Part shown: one piece after another, positions 12,700 to 23,914 of the stretch
Layout: every line of letters starts with the position of its first letter
How positions within the stretch are numbered: position 1 is the first letter of the stretch
NCBI GenBank assembly: GCA_003550325.1
Contig: QKWP01000140.1
Coordinates: 245,836 to 309,835 of the forward strand
Direction of reading: 5' to 3'
DNA from: Gigaspora rosea
Taxonomy: Eukaryota > Glomeromycota > Glomeromycetes > Diversisporales > Gigasporaceae
Length of the DNA stretch: 64,000 nt
The notes under the pieces: model-generated
The model's input: only the letters and a program-made list of their open reading frames with translations
Told to the model about the DNA's origin: nothing
Database searches by the model: none
Translations under genes and position numbers: made by a program

Positions 12700-12920
12700 A
12701 ATGCTACGACAAAAATAGCCACATTTAAAAAAAAAAAAGTCACGACAAAAGTAATGCTATTAAAAAAAAAAGTTGCGACAAAGTAATGCAATTAAAAAAA
12801 AAAGTTGTGTTAAAGTAATGCTATTAAAAAAAAAAGTCACAGCAAAGTGATGCATTAAAAAAAATGTTGCGACCAAGTGACACAATTAAAAAAAATATCG
12901 CGACAAAGTAATATCAAATA
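12700..12920. repeat. About six 35-39-bp A-rich tandem units
   Basis: The unit GCGACAAAGTAATGCTATT followed by a run of 8-12 A is repeated. Translated on the plus strand it gives Lys-rich repeats broken by stops, so no gene is called. The stretch 12990-13260 that follows is a looser array of 'GCCAA(T)GTCGAATGCGAAGAG' words. Confidence 0.7.
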
Positions 12921-13404
12921 GAGCACTTAAAATTCATAAATAAAGTGGCACCGGACAATTGAGCCAACGCCGAATATAAAAAGAGGAATTAAAAGAAGAT
13001 TAGTAGGCACGAAGCAATTAAGCTAACGCCAGATGTAAAGCTGAATATAAGAAGAGAAATTAATAGATACCAAGGTAAGCCAATGGCGAATATAAAAAAG
13101 GAATAGTGGCCACCAAGCCAATGTCCAATGTTGAATGTGAATATAAAGCCAACGCCAATGTCGAATGCGAAGAGACAGAATTTCAATATTGAATGTGAAA
13201 GAGATATAATGCCAACATCAAAGGCGAAGAGATATAAAACTGACATTCATAAAAGTAAAAAACCAAGCTCCAAGAAAAGAAAACAAGATTAGAGCAAAGG
13301 TTTTTTTACACTCTTACTCATTATGACATTAATATCATTAATAACTAATTTCAGGTGATGAGCCCGTTAATAATACCTAAAAATATTCAATAAAGTTAAA
13401 GCTT

Positions 13405-13625
13405 GTTAACAGGGTAGAATAAGTTAATATCGTGATATTGGGGCGCAGAAATATTACGATAGTAACATACCGGACTCAAGGTAGTTTATCAAATGACAGA
13501 ACTTTTTTTTGTTAACGGGGTAGAATAGGTAGAATAAGTTAATTTCGTGATATTGGGGTGCAGAAATATTACAATACCGGACTCAAGGTAGTTTATCAAA
13601 AGACAGAGAACTTTTTTTTGTTAAC
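13405..13625. repeat. Direct repeat of about 105-115 bp, two copies
   Basis: Each unit runs from GTTAACRGGGTAGAATA through GATATTGGGGYGCAGAAATA and CCGGACTCAAGGTAGTTTAT to a run of T. The second unit has an internal duplication of GGTAGAATA. Confidence 0.8.
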
Positions 13626-14401
13626 TTTTTTTTTTTTTAGATAATCTTGTGTCATATCAAATCTCACGCATTTTAGATAACCAATCGACAAGTGACGTGT
13701 GTCACCTGAAAATCAGCATCTGAGGTACGTCGGTTTGCATCCGATGCAAGAACTGATCTGAGGCACAACACATATACTGGTATTTCATGATTTTGTCACG
13801 CATATATACAATTAGGGTAGCTGTGCGATGTAGTCGCACTAAAATTAGGGAAGTGTATGGTGCCATTAGAATAGTATCAGCAAAATCTTGCATTTGATTG
13901 GCCATATGAATTCACATGTTAATGGCTGTGCTAGAATAATATACTGCTATTGTACTTTATGAGTATACATGAATTTGATATTCATGTTATTTTGAAATAG
14001 CACATACGTAATATTATATGATGAAACGAATTTATGTCATTTTGAATTAACATGTGCTATTTCTTGATTTTACTGATCGTAATACTAACAGCAATGTATA
14101 AACTACTAATAATAATTACGTTTATATAATTTATTAATAATGACAATGCACATTTTATCAATGATGATAATAATAATTATTAATAATCACATTAATATTT
14201 CATTGATCTTTTTCATTGATATTTATAAAGAAATTCTTTATTGTTGCATGCCTCATAATTTTTTATTCATTATATTCAAATCATTATCGCCTTAAGTAAA
14301 CAAAAATTCATAGTGCAAATCTTAGACATCGAACAATGTCTGAGTCCGAATATGTTTGAGTCCGAAATATTTTATTTGGACATCGTCTAAGTGACAATCT
14401 A
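13626..14401. other. Non-coding spacer with a possible MITE
   Basis: A partly palindromic patch at about 13690-13830 includes GACGTGTGTCACC and CATCTGAGGTACGTCGG...GATCTGAGG. No gene could be supported; the 67-codon frame on the minus strand falls in this patch. Confidence 0.5.
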
Positions 14402-15391
14402 CAGTCGTCCCTCTCTATAACCACCAAGTCCGTCGCACCCTATTTTGGTAATTGTAAAGAGGTGTGACTATAAATAAAATACCTCATGTTATCTATAGGC
14501 GAAATGTAGCATGCTTCCATTTAAAACTTTTTTTCTTACTAAGTTAATGATACATGCACACTAATTAAAAGTTGTAAAGCTCACCGAGATGCATGTAAAT
14601 GTGTTTAGTTCATTCAAATCAACCTAGTGGATGGCGAGATATCGTCAAAAAACAATTGACTGACTATATAATCTCTATGTAAACAAATTTGTTTATATAA
14701 GAGATTTTGTATAGTCAGCAATCATTTTTGACGATATCTTACCATCCACTGGGTTGATTTAGATGATCTAACCACTCTTAGATGCGTCTCAACGAGCTCT
14801 ACAACTTTCAATTAGTGGGCATATATTGTTAACTTAGTAAGAAAAAAAGTTTTAAATGGAAGCAATCCACATTTCGCCTATAGTGATTTTTATATGTACC
14901 GGTAATCTCTGTCACGAATTTTTATATAGTTGGCCAATTGTTTTTTGATGATAACTGCTATCCACTAGGCTGATTTGGATGATCTAACCACCATTAGATG
15001 CATCTCGACGAGCTCTACAACTTTAATTAGTGGACTTGTATTGTTAACTTAGTAAGAAAAAATCTTTTAGATGGAAGTACTCCACATTTCGCCTATAGGA
15101 TCACTCTCCAGTTGACAGGCGGATTATCAATTAATAGATAATTTTAAATATACGTGAATATGAAAATTGGCCAATCAGATTATATAATCCATATTTAGTT
15201 AAAAATTGGTAACTATAATGAAGGTTTTTTATTAATAAAATTGTTAAAAAATCAAATTTTCATGGTGATAGTGATTATAAGCGATTTGTGACTATAATGA
15301 GGTTTTTTTACTATGTTTGAGTCTGTTGCACAAAATTTGGTGCTTAAATAGAGGTGTGACTATATGGGGTGTGACTATAGGGAGGTCTGAC
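14402..15391. mobile_element. 990-bp pogo-type element carrying foldback arms
   Basis: The ends CAGTCGTCCCTCTCTATAAC and the inverted CAGTCAGACCTCCCTATAGT are bounded by TA on both sides, the pattern of pogo/Fot1 elements. No transposase frame remains. Inside, a block (AAACTTTTTTTCTTACTAAG to about 14690) is followed by its inverted copy (to about 14885) and then a third arm (about 14925-15100), related to the palindrome at 15781-16318. Confidence 0.7.
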
Positions 15392-15780
15392 TGTAGTTAT
15401 TTGACATAACTTCTTGGGCTCAAACATCAGACAATGTCTGAAAATATCCGCATTTGACAAATATAGCTCAGATATCCAAAATGTACAATGCTACTCTTAG
15501 GTGACCCAAGTAATGCCAATTTGGGTCCAATCTCTATATATTTGCAATGCGAGTTGAGTTCCAAGCTTGACTCAGAACCAGACTTTAATAAAACTCAACT
15601 CTCTTTGAACTTTTAAAATCCCTACTTGCAACTAATTAGCTAGCATACATATTACATGTATACAATAACCTTGATTTATAAAAAATATTTTGATTGGTTA
15701 ATAGGGTTAGATACTAAATTAACATATGGAAGTGTCAATAGAAACCAAGCAAATTGTTTCTAAATAAAATTTTTAAACAT

Positions 15781-16318
15781 TAATTGGTGATCCACCAGTC
15801 AACCAGAGAGTCATTATAGTAAAAAGTGACTCAGATTACTATATAAATTTACTATAGTGCGAATATGGCGTGCATGTATTTAAAACTTTTTTTATACTAA
15901 GTTAATCATCTTTCTGGCTTAAGAGACTTTTGTAAAGCTCATTAAAACGCATCTAATGGTGGTTAGAGCGTCAAAATCGGCTTGGTGGATGCCAAGATAT
16001 CTTTAAAAAACCTTTCTTTTACTATGTAAATTTTCTTGCAAACAATACTATTATTTGCAAGAAAATTTACATAGTAAAAGAAAGGTTTTTTAAAAGATAT
16101 CTTGGCATCTACCAAGCCGATTTTGATGCTCTAACCACCATTAGATGCGTTTTAATGAGCTTTACAAAGTCTCTTAAGCCAGAAAGATGATTAACTTAGT
16201 ATAAAAAAAAGTTTTAAATACGTGCACGCCACATTCGCACTATAATAAATTTATATAGTAATCTGAGTCACTTTTTACTATGATGACTTTCTGGTTGACT
16301 GGTGGATCACCAATTAAA
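15781..16318. mobile_element. Giant palindrome of two about 260-bp arms
   Basis: The left arm starts TAATTGGTGATCCACCAGTC and the right arm ends with its reverse complement. The match holds with few mismatches to a centre near 16047. A detached third piece of the same end lies at 16459-16502, directly after an N in the assembly. An outer inverted repeat (AGAAACCAAGCAAATTGTTT at about 15738, inverted near 16590-16610) encloses everything, pointing to nested insertion. Confidence 0.8.
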
Positions 16319-16639
16319 ATATCTATGAGCTTTACTAATAATTATATTCTGGTTAAGATAAGTAAGAAACCATAATCGGGGTTTTAAAGGAATACGACAA
16401 GTATAATAGGCAAAAGTATTAATACCTTGGGGTTGGTAATTGCTTAAGATTGAATGGNTACTATGATGACTCTCTGGTTGACTGGTGGATCACCAATTAA
16501 GTTAAAGTATCTAAACAACTAATAAAAAAAATTTTTATCAAGTATGGTTTAATAGTTTAGATATTTAACTTAATTTTTAAAAAAATTTACTTAGAAACAA
16601 TTTGCTTGGTTTCTACTAACACCCCATATGAAGTTTTCA

Positions 16640-16930
16640 GCATGTTACAAATTCGTAAACTATATGTTAGTCACAGTTGTTGCTTAATTCCTCGAAAGTT
16701 AGTTCCCCCAGCCCATTTCTCTGACACTATATCCCGACAGAATGTTTCACCTACAGCATTTTTTGTTGACAGGATCTTTTCTCGCATACCATGTTTTAGA
16801 CCTTCCTTTTCTTAACATGACATATTTTTGAAAAGATATTTTACTGACATAACATATTTTAGAAAGAATATTTTTCTGACATGACATGTTTCTTCATCTT
16901 TTTCCAACAAGATCTTTTCTCGATTAGAAA
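16640..16930. mobile_element. MITE relic related to 20640-20890
   Basis: This block (GTTAGTCACAG...AAGTTAGTTCCCCCAGC...CAGAATGTTTCACCTACAGC) is the reverse complement, with changes, of 20640-20890. It is rich in TGACAT/CTGACA words. The open frame at 16606-16815 is a by-product of it. Confidence 0.6.
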
Positions 16931-16934
16931 TATA

Positions 16935-17115
16935 ATTATTGGGTAGAGTGATATATTCATGTTCATCACATCACATGATTAAGCACTTAGCCTAAATTAG
17001 GGTTATAGTTAGAGTTAGATTAGGGTTAGGTGATAGTATAATTTAGGCTGAGTTGATAGTGCAGTAAACAAATAATGTAGTTGCATGATTTCACATAATG
17101 TGATGATCACTAGTA
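16935..17115. mobile_element. MITE with telomere-like loop
   Basis: Inverted segments (CATCACATCACATGATTAAG...CCTAAATTA and TAATTTAGG...GCATGATTTCACATAATGTG) enclose a loop of TTAGGGTTATAGTTAGAGTT and TTAGGGTTAGG. It is non-coding; the borders are approximate. Confidence 0.55.
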
Positions 17116-17119
17116 TCAT

Positions 17120-18864
17120 GGTGAAATGCAGCATACGGGGTATTTGGATGGAAATAAGGACAAAATGATCGAATGATCATTAGGTTGTACACATAATGCA
17201 CATGATCGATCAGAAATTATGAGGTCGATGAATGATCAATTATATGCAAGTCAATATTACGCAAGAGCATATTGAAGTAAGATTATTAAATATGCATAAA
17301 CAATGTAGTAATATCTATGGTTAGTAAAATTATGGGCCAACTCAAATGTTACACAAGTTTAATTGTAATACAAAAATTGTCATTTTATATAAAAATCATA
17401 TAATATTCATATGTATTATGTTCAACTAGCCAAAGTCTTGATTATTAATTTTTTTAAAAATAACACGTTTACTGAGATGTATTTTTTTGAGACAAAGGTA
17501 AGTAATTAATAATAAAGAAATTTTATAGCTGTTCTTTTATTGTTAAAAAAACTGAATCATATATTTACGCTCAATTATTGTAAGATGAAATTAGTAAGTA
17601 ATAAAACAATAGTAACAAAGTCTTGCTACTATTTGATAAGCTAAAAAAAGCTTGTCTTACCAGTTTGCCAACCACTTAAGAATAAACCAGACCTGTAGTC
17701 TGTAAACATATATGCCTAGGCTATTTTGATCTTTTCTCATATTGTTGTAGTAAAATATGAGATCGAGACCATTCTCTTTCATTATTTTGATTGTGATCTA
17801 ACTGGGCTTTTCTTATCTAAATTATGAGTTCTTAAACTTTCTTTCCTATTATAATTACGACGTGATGGTAACCTGGATGTGCTTGTTAATTAAGATCTAA
17901 TCTGCCTAATAATAAAAATTCAACCTACTGCTTTTTAAAAACTAAACCTACCACCTGTCTAAACCAACCTATCCAACCTATTTATAGTTTAGAACTAGCC
18001 TATTTGAAAAAACCGAACCCACCACTTGTCTAAACCAACCTATCCAACCTATTTATAGTTTAGAACCAGCCTATTTGTAGTTTAGAATTAGCCTACTAAA
18101 TCTAACTCAATTTACAATCTATATGGTTTAAAACCCATATTATTAAATGTATATAAAATTAAAAAAAATAATAAATAAAATTAAAGTCCAAATTTTAAAA
18201 ATTCTTTATTTATTATATTTATTTTTGCATACTCAAAACTTATTTAATATATAATGAAACTTGATTCTTAAAAAAACACGCAATGTTCTTCAAAATCGAT
18301 TCATTCGCATTAAATACGTTATTTAGCCTATGAGGGTAAGGATCATTATTAATTGACGAACTAAAACCAGCAAATCATAAATGTTTACTACCATCATGAT
18401 ACCTTTCAAATCATTTCGTTCATATTAACTAGCATGTAAATAAAGATTATTAGTGGTGAAACTAAAATCATCAGTTCAAAATTAAGATATAAATGCTATA
18501 CCGTTATAACATCTTCATTCAGTCCATAAATATAAAATCAGTTGTGACTAAGTGGAGTTAAAATCAGTAAACAAAAAAAAATAAAATAAAATAAAAGGTC
18601 ACAAATCAATAACATAAAATACATATCTTTTGCGAATTATTCTTGTGCCCTTTGCAAATCTGCTCTAGTTCCATGCTCTAGTTCCATGCTATTCTTGTTC
18701 TAAAAATCTACTAAATATCTATACATAGGCCACCCACAATAAATGAAAAATCTATATACTTCTAAAATTTCTTTCTAATAGTACAAACTCTCTACCATGT
18801 ACTAGACCCAGGTCTGATATAAGTTTTAATATTGGTGAATATAAGACTGTAAGAGATCCAGATC
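17120..18864. other. Spacer without recognisable genes
   Basis: A loose direct repeat at about 17930-18125 (CCACCTGTCTAAACCAACCT, twice) and a duplicated CTCTAGTTCCATGCT near 18663-18690 are the only structures I see. Stops are frequent in all frames. Confidence 0.55.
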
Positions 18865-19965
18865 TAGAGGTGGGCATTATGCGCATGCATGCATGCTTGC
18901 ATTATGCATGTGCATGGTTCAACAATCTAAATACCAAAATGCCCATACAAAAAAAAAAAATAAAAATAATAATAATACTATCATTATATAATTCTGCTCT
19001 ATAAATCTCTGAATACAAGTTTTCAATCACATGAATTTAATTATATAAAATAAAGCCCAGTAGAGTTTGAAATCGAGCTTATGAGCAAGTTTTTATTGAA
19101 TTCAACAATGTCTTAAACTAACATGTTTAGACAAACATAATTAATATTTATATACTTAAAATAGTGTTTGGTTAGGTTTTAAAGCATGAACTAACCAATT
19201 TAAGCAGAATTACATTTCTAGTTGTGAGCTAGTAAGTATATTGGGTTAGAATAAATTATATATTTTTGATTTTTGTTATATGACATAAAGCAGTTTTATT
19301 TTTGCATGATAAAGATAGTGGATTTTATTTAATTCATGATATGGATTCATTCTATGCATATTATTTATTTGTACAAGCCCTTAAAAAAAAACCTTGCCAA
19401 ATTTTAAATTTATATTTTGAAAAAAAAGATTGTAATACTCATGCACAGGTTTTTTTTAATTATATTAATTCAAACCAAAACTTTAATATATAATATAATC
19501 TATTAAGTAGGTTAGTATGAATTTTTAAATAAATTAGTACAAATAAAAAAATAAAATTATATATCCATTTCAATTTTCACATTTTGAAATCAGATTAAAA
19601 TAAAATACAAGCCATTGAAAAATAAATTTTTTTGGGTGCATTTTTTAGAGTAGGGGTTAAAATTAATGGGTTAGTCTTAAAGTAGAGTTTAGAGTAGAGT
19701 TTATATTAAACAAGTATAAATGAGTTTTAGAAAATTAAATAGAAATGCACATTTCAATTTAATTTGATTTTATTATGATCTATAAAAATTATTAAGGATT
19801 CAAGCTACTTTTTATACATAAATTAACTAATATAAATTTATCAAAAATTTTTTGTAACTAATTGGTTTTTGATATTATAAATTTTGACTATGCTGCATAT
19901 ATATGCATGCATGCAGTATATTATGCGCATGCATAGTAGCAAAAATACGATTTTGCCCACCTCTA
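18865..19965. mobile_element. Non-autonomous hAT-type element, 8-bp target duplication
   Basis: The ends TAGAGGTGGGCA and TGCCCACCTCTA are exact inverted repeats of the form common in hAT elements. They are flanked by TCCAGATC (18857-18864) and TCCAGGTC (19966-19973), an 8-bp duplication with one change. GCATGC-rich subterminal repeats lie just inside both ends. The 1.1-kb interior is AT-rich and holds no recognisable transposase; the 63-codon frame at 19302-19493 is unrecognised. Confidence 0.8.
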
Positions 19966-19974
19966 TCCAGGTCT

Positions 19975-20600
19975 TTTATATGGCAATTTATGGTACTAAA
20001 TGTTTAAAATGAACGCATATAGGTTAATAAATTCAGAATTTGACAACTTTTATTATTTAAAAGTGGTATTTAGTTTCTGCGAACACCAATATGCGCTCAA
20101 TTCCTATACAAACCCACCAGGTGGCAGAAATAGAAGACAACAACAGCCTGTCTTGAATCAGTGGTCAATTAATACAACCAAAGGTTCTTTGGTATAGTAT
20201 CGTGAATATTTTTATTATATATTTATATGATTGATACACATATCATTATGCAACATTTTTATTAGTATATGTTTATAATAAGTTGGCCCCCCCCGTAATT
20301 TTACTAACCCTTAGGTAATATAAGAGTAAAAAGGTTGCATGACCGAATTATGAGTAAATTATGATGTAACCCATATAATAGTATTTAAGCGAAGAGATGT
20401 AATAATAAAAAAGAGTTTTTAGCGTTAGCGTTAGTTTTCATTTCCCCTTAATAAACAAATAAACAATTGAAATAAATAAAGCGAATATATAAATAAAACA
20501 CTTGCCTTAATAATAATAGTATCGTATAAAGTAATTAAATCGGCTAGAGCAAAGTGTATAGTGCTCGCCGTTCGTGTTAGGCCGTTTTGTGGCTCAGGTC
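19975..20600. other. Spacer with one unrecognised open frame
   Basis: A 65-codon frame on the plus strand (20000-20197) ends '...GRNRRQQQPVLNQWSINTTK' and is followed by AT-rich sequence that could be a 3' end. I do not recognise it and see no partner exon, so no gene is called. Confidence 0.35.
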
Positions 20601-20639
20601 ACGAATTTACCCTTGACACTGGGTTTATCATTCTTGTTG

Positions 20640-20890
20640 GAAAAAGTGCATTCAATAAAACTTAGTGTCGGAGAAAAGTCAAATTAGAAATATGTCATGT
20701 CAGATAAATGTCTTGTCGAAAATAAGAGATGTCAAGGGAAGGAGATGTCAAAAACATGGTATGTCAACGAAAGATTCTGTCAACAAAAAGTGCTGTAGGT
20801 GAAACATTCTGTCGGGGATTTGGTGTCGGAAAAATGAGCTGGTGGGGAACTAACTTTCAGGGAATCATACCGTAATCGTTAGTCACATGA
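20640..20890. mobile_element. MITE relic rich in TGTC words
   Basis: Repeats of GATGTCA/CTGTCA/GTGTCGG are spaced every 15-25 bp. The block is an inverted, diverged copy of 16640-16930 (shared GGGGAACTAACTTTC and GGTGAAACATTCTGTCGGG). Confidence 0.55.
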
Positions 20891-20899
20891 TTTATAAAG

Positions 20900-21170
20900 G
20901 TGCATGCCCATGGGCATGAGGGGCATGCCCCAGCACAAGGCATGCCCCTATGGGCATGCCTAATTTTTTTCACGTGCCTAAACCCTAAGGCTAAGAAAAC
21001 CGCATTATAATTAGGGTTAGGGTTAGAAAAATATAGTGGCCATTGTGACTATTAGTAAAATTTCACGAGAAACATTTTAATTAGGACGCAATAGATGGTT
21101 TCCTAATAAAAATTAGAGCTATCTGTTTTTTGTAAAAAATTTTTACGTTACATCTGATCTTAAAATTCGA
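20900..21170. mobile_element. MITE with GGGCATGCCC arms and telomere-like core
   Basis: Palindromic GGGCATGCCC/GCCCATGGGC words at 20901-20962 are unusually GC-rich for this window. They are followed by ATTAGGGTTAGGGTTAG (21009-21025) and, near 21150, by CTGATCTTAAAATTCGATCG. The last two motifs recur in the same order in elements at 45838, 56881 and 57382. Confidence 0.5.
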
Positions 21171-21199
21171 TCGGCTAAAATTACAGGTTGTGAACAATT

Positions 21200-22280
21200 T
21201 TTTTGTGTTGGAAAGCTAGGGCGTTAGTTTCATCAATAGTCAGGGTTGTGTCAGGAGTTTCGTCAATCGTCAAGGGTTTCGTCAGACGCAAATTTGACGA
21301 AACCTTTCGTCATCGCAAAAATAATTGCGTCAGGCATCATTAGTACTAATAGAATTCTGTAAATATGTTACATATTAAGTCAAGTGCCATTTAAAAATCG
21401 GAAGCGGACGACGAAGTTGCCCGCCACATGTACATTGCTAGTTTACAATATAGTAACGAAACTTCTTTGTGAAGACTTCCATTTAATTGTACGATCCATG
21501 GAGTAATTAGAATTTTCTTCGCCAACTTCCTTCATTTTAAATTTAAAGTAATTTGGCTAAGAGTATTTGTACGTATTATTATTTACTTTTATAGTATTTC
21601 ATAGTTTAGATCAGAACAATTATGAAGTCATCTATTAAATGACTCACTATCGGTGGTCAAATTTTTTAAATGTTGGGTATTTGACAAATATTACATATAA
21701 GTTTTAATATAATATTAATTGATATACAAAGTAATGTTAGATAAATCGTAAATCAGAAATCAGAAATCATCGATTTCGTTTTTTTATAATTTTGCAAACC
21801 GAAAACTTTCATTAAAGAAAAAATCACCAGGTTGTTTGTGATTTCTGATTCTTAAAACTACTGCGATATCGTGATATGAAATTATCATATCGGAAGAGTT
21901 TTAAGAAATCAGACGATTTTTCTTTAATAATTTTCAAGGGAGGATACAGAATTTTGCAAACCGTACTAAATATAATAACAATTTTAGTGTTGACAAATTC
22001 TAGTCAAATACTCTAGTTAATGCTGTCATATTAAAACTTGTAATTAGCTAGCCAAGCAATAATAATTTCCAGTTTTTTTTTAAATTTTACAACTTTGAGC
22101 GAAGGTTCCTTCTTAAAGTTAGTTTTATTTCATTATTCGAAGTTATTTTCAAATTTTACAGACTAGTAGAATCCGAAAATGGTCTTAAACCTTGAAATTT
22201 CCCAGTAAATTACTAAGAAATTTTCGATTAAAGCTTTTAAAAAAATATATATTTATGGACTTTTTTATAAATTTAATTTC
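21200..22280. other. Spacer with small repeats
   Basis: A GTCAGG/TTTCGTCA-rich patch at 21225-21330 and an inverted ATCAGAAATCA patch at 21755-21920 look like MITE remains. I see no gene. Confidence 0.5.
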
Positions 22281-22284
22281 AGTA

Positions 22285-22470
22285 GATCTGGTTATACTCG
22301 TTTGATTAAAAGTTCAGAGCATTTATGAAATTTTTACAAAAAATTTAATAAAAAGAATGCAAACTAAAAAATTCTGTAGATATGGTTATACTGGCTTGAA
22401 AAGTTTTGAGCATCTAAGAAAGTTTTACAAAAAATTTTATAAAAAGAATGCAAGCTAAAAAAAACAAAAG
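22285..22470. repeat. About 94-bp tandem duplication
   Basis: The block GATCTGGTTATACTCGTTTG...AAAAAGAATGCAAACTAAA recurs as GATATGGTTATACTGGCTTG...AAAAAGAATGCAAGCTAAA. It lies just past the 3' end of the minus-strand kinase-family remnant. Confidence 0.65.
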
Positions 22471-22499
22471 TAAAACTACCAGATAAGTAAGTTTAAAAT

Positions 22500-23890
22500 T
22501 CAATGAAATTGTGCGTTATTTTGAATGTTCACGCCATGATTACTAATACTGAAATCGTCAAGACTTTTAAATGTCACATTAAGTGCATGGGTTATGTTTT
22601 TATGCTTTAATAGCAACGGTTTCGAATGCAATAAATTTCTAATACATTTGATGAGATTAATATTAAGTTTCAACTTTTGTTCAATTTTAATGCAAAATCC
22701 TTCCATATTCATAATTTCCCATTGATTCTCAAATTCCTGTCGAGGGATACCTGTTCTAAATCTAGCAATATTGTCACCCATATAATAATAATCCCATTTA
22801 TCATGATTAACACCGGAAGTAACTATTTCCCAGTCATTATATGTGGCTTTTAAACCTCTTGTTCTATCCATACCTATTTTTGCAGTTGGTGCTGTTCCAA
22901 CATTCATTTCACAATTTTGGCTCATCCCCACTGTATGTTCAACTACCCTTGGAATTCGCCCTGGTTTCTTGGCGTTAAATATTTGTTCATAATTAGATCC
23001 ATCTACATTATTCGGATGTGGTTCAACTATAATTGCAACAGAATCAAGAAAAAAACCATTTTTTATATAATCTATTTCACATTTGTGTAAATCGACATTA
23101 TATGTTAAAATTTTTTGAGTATTCGAACTTGTGACTTCTGCATTAATTTTAGACTGAATTTCAAAACTTTGAATATTAATTTTGCCATTATTCCAATTAT
23201 CTGAATTTATCACTTTTTTCGTATTGTTTTCTCTACATCGGGTTTTTAACCCATAACATTTTTTATCTATAAAAGCTGTTGCTGTTGAACGAATATCAAA
23301 CTCATTTATATTGCGTATATTTTCATTATCAATTCTGTAATTTCTTCCAAAACCATCACCCTCATTATTATCTCTAGAATTGTACCCATCATCACCACCA
23401 TCCTCCCCATTACTATATTCCTTCTTGTCTGTCTGTTTATCTCCAGAGTTTACATTACTTGAAGATGAATAATTCGACGTGCTACCATTAACATAAATAT
23501 TACTGTTTAGTGGTTCACCCCTATAAGTATGATTTTCTTGATCCATTATTATTACCACGACTTCAAATTCATCTTGAAATACACCCTTGAGTTGTTCTAT
23601 GATTGAAATATCAAGTGGTTCAGTAGCCCAACATACGATATGTGGAACAGAATGGCCCTCTCGAAAATCAGGTGCTATAACATATACAGGTTGCGAATCT
23701 AAAATGTGATCAATGTCATCTTTTTTACTATTTAATAACTCAAATAATCGCTCAGCTTCAATATATGAAGTAGTAGAAGTTCCTGAAAGGATAGACGATT
23801 CTATAATGAGCGATTCATGAATTATCTCACTGCTAGCAATATTAAATTGAACACAATTAAAAATATTAATAGAGTGAATAAAATCCGCTG
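22500..23890 (-). pseudogene. Detached C-terminal part of the truncated minus-strand gene
   Basis: This frame is the continuation of the minus-strand thioredoxin-PITH-pseudokinase gene after its frameshift. It matches residues from about 620 onward of the intact plus-strand paralogue: 'VPHIVCWATEPLDISIIEQL' against 'IPHIVCWTTEPLDTSIIEQL', a low-complexity Asn/Ser/Gly stretch, then 'GFFLDSVAIIVEP' against 'GYFLDAVNVKVSP' and 'GFCIKIEQKLKLNI' against 'GFCITIKQALRFNL'. The frame stays open from about 23880 to the stop at 22500-22502, with the first ATG at 23546. Identity is clearly lower here than in the kinase and PITH parts. It could still be translated if a splice event skips the break, but I see no suitable donor before the stop. 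No function is known for this C-terminal domain. Confidence 0.7.
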
Positions 23891-23914
23891 CGATAAATTG
23901 ATTTACTTCGGAAT

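Noticed and set aside
16606..16815. 69-codon plus-strand frame
   Set aside because: It lies wholly inside a repeat that recurs inverted at 20640-20890.
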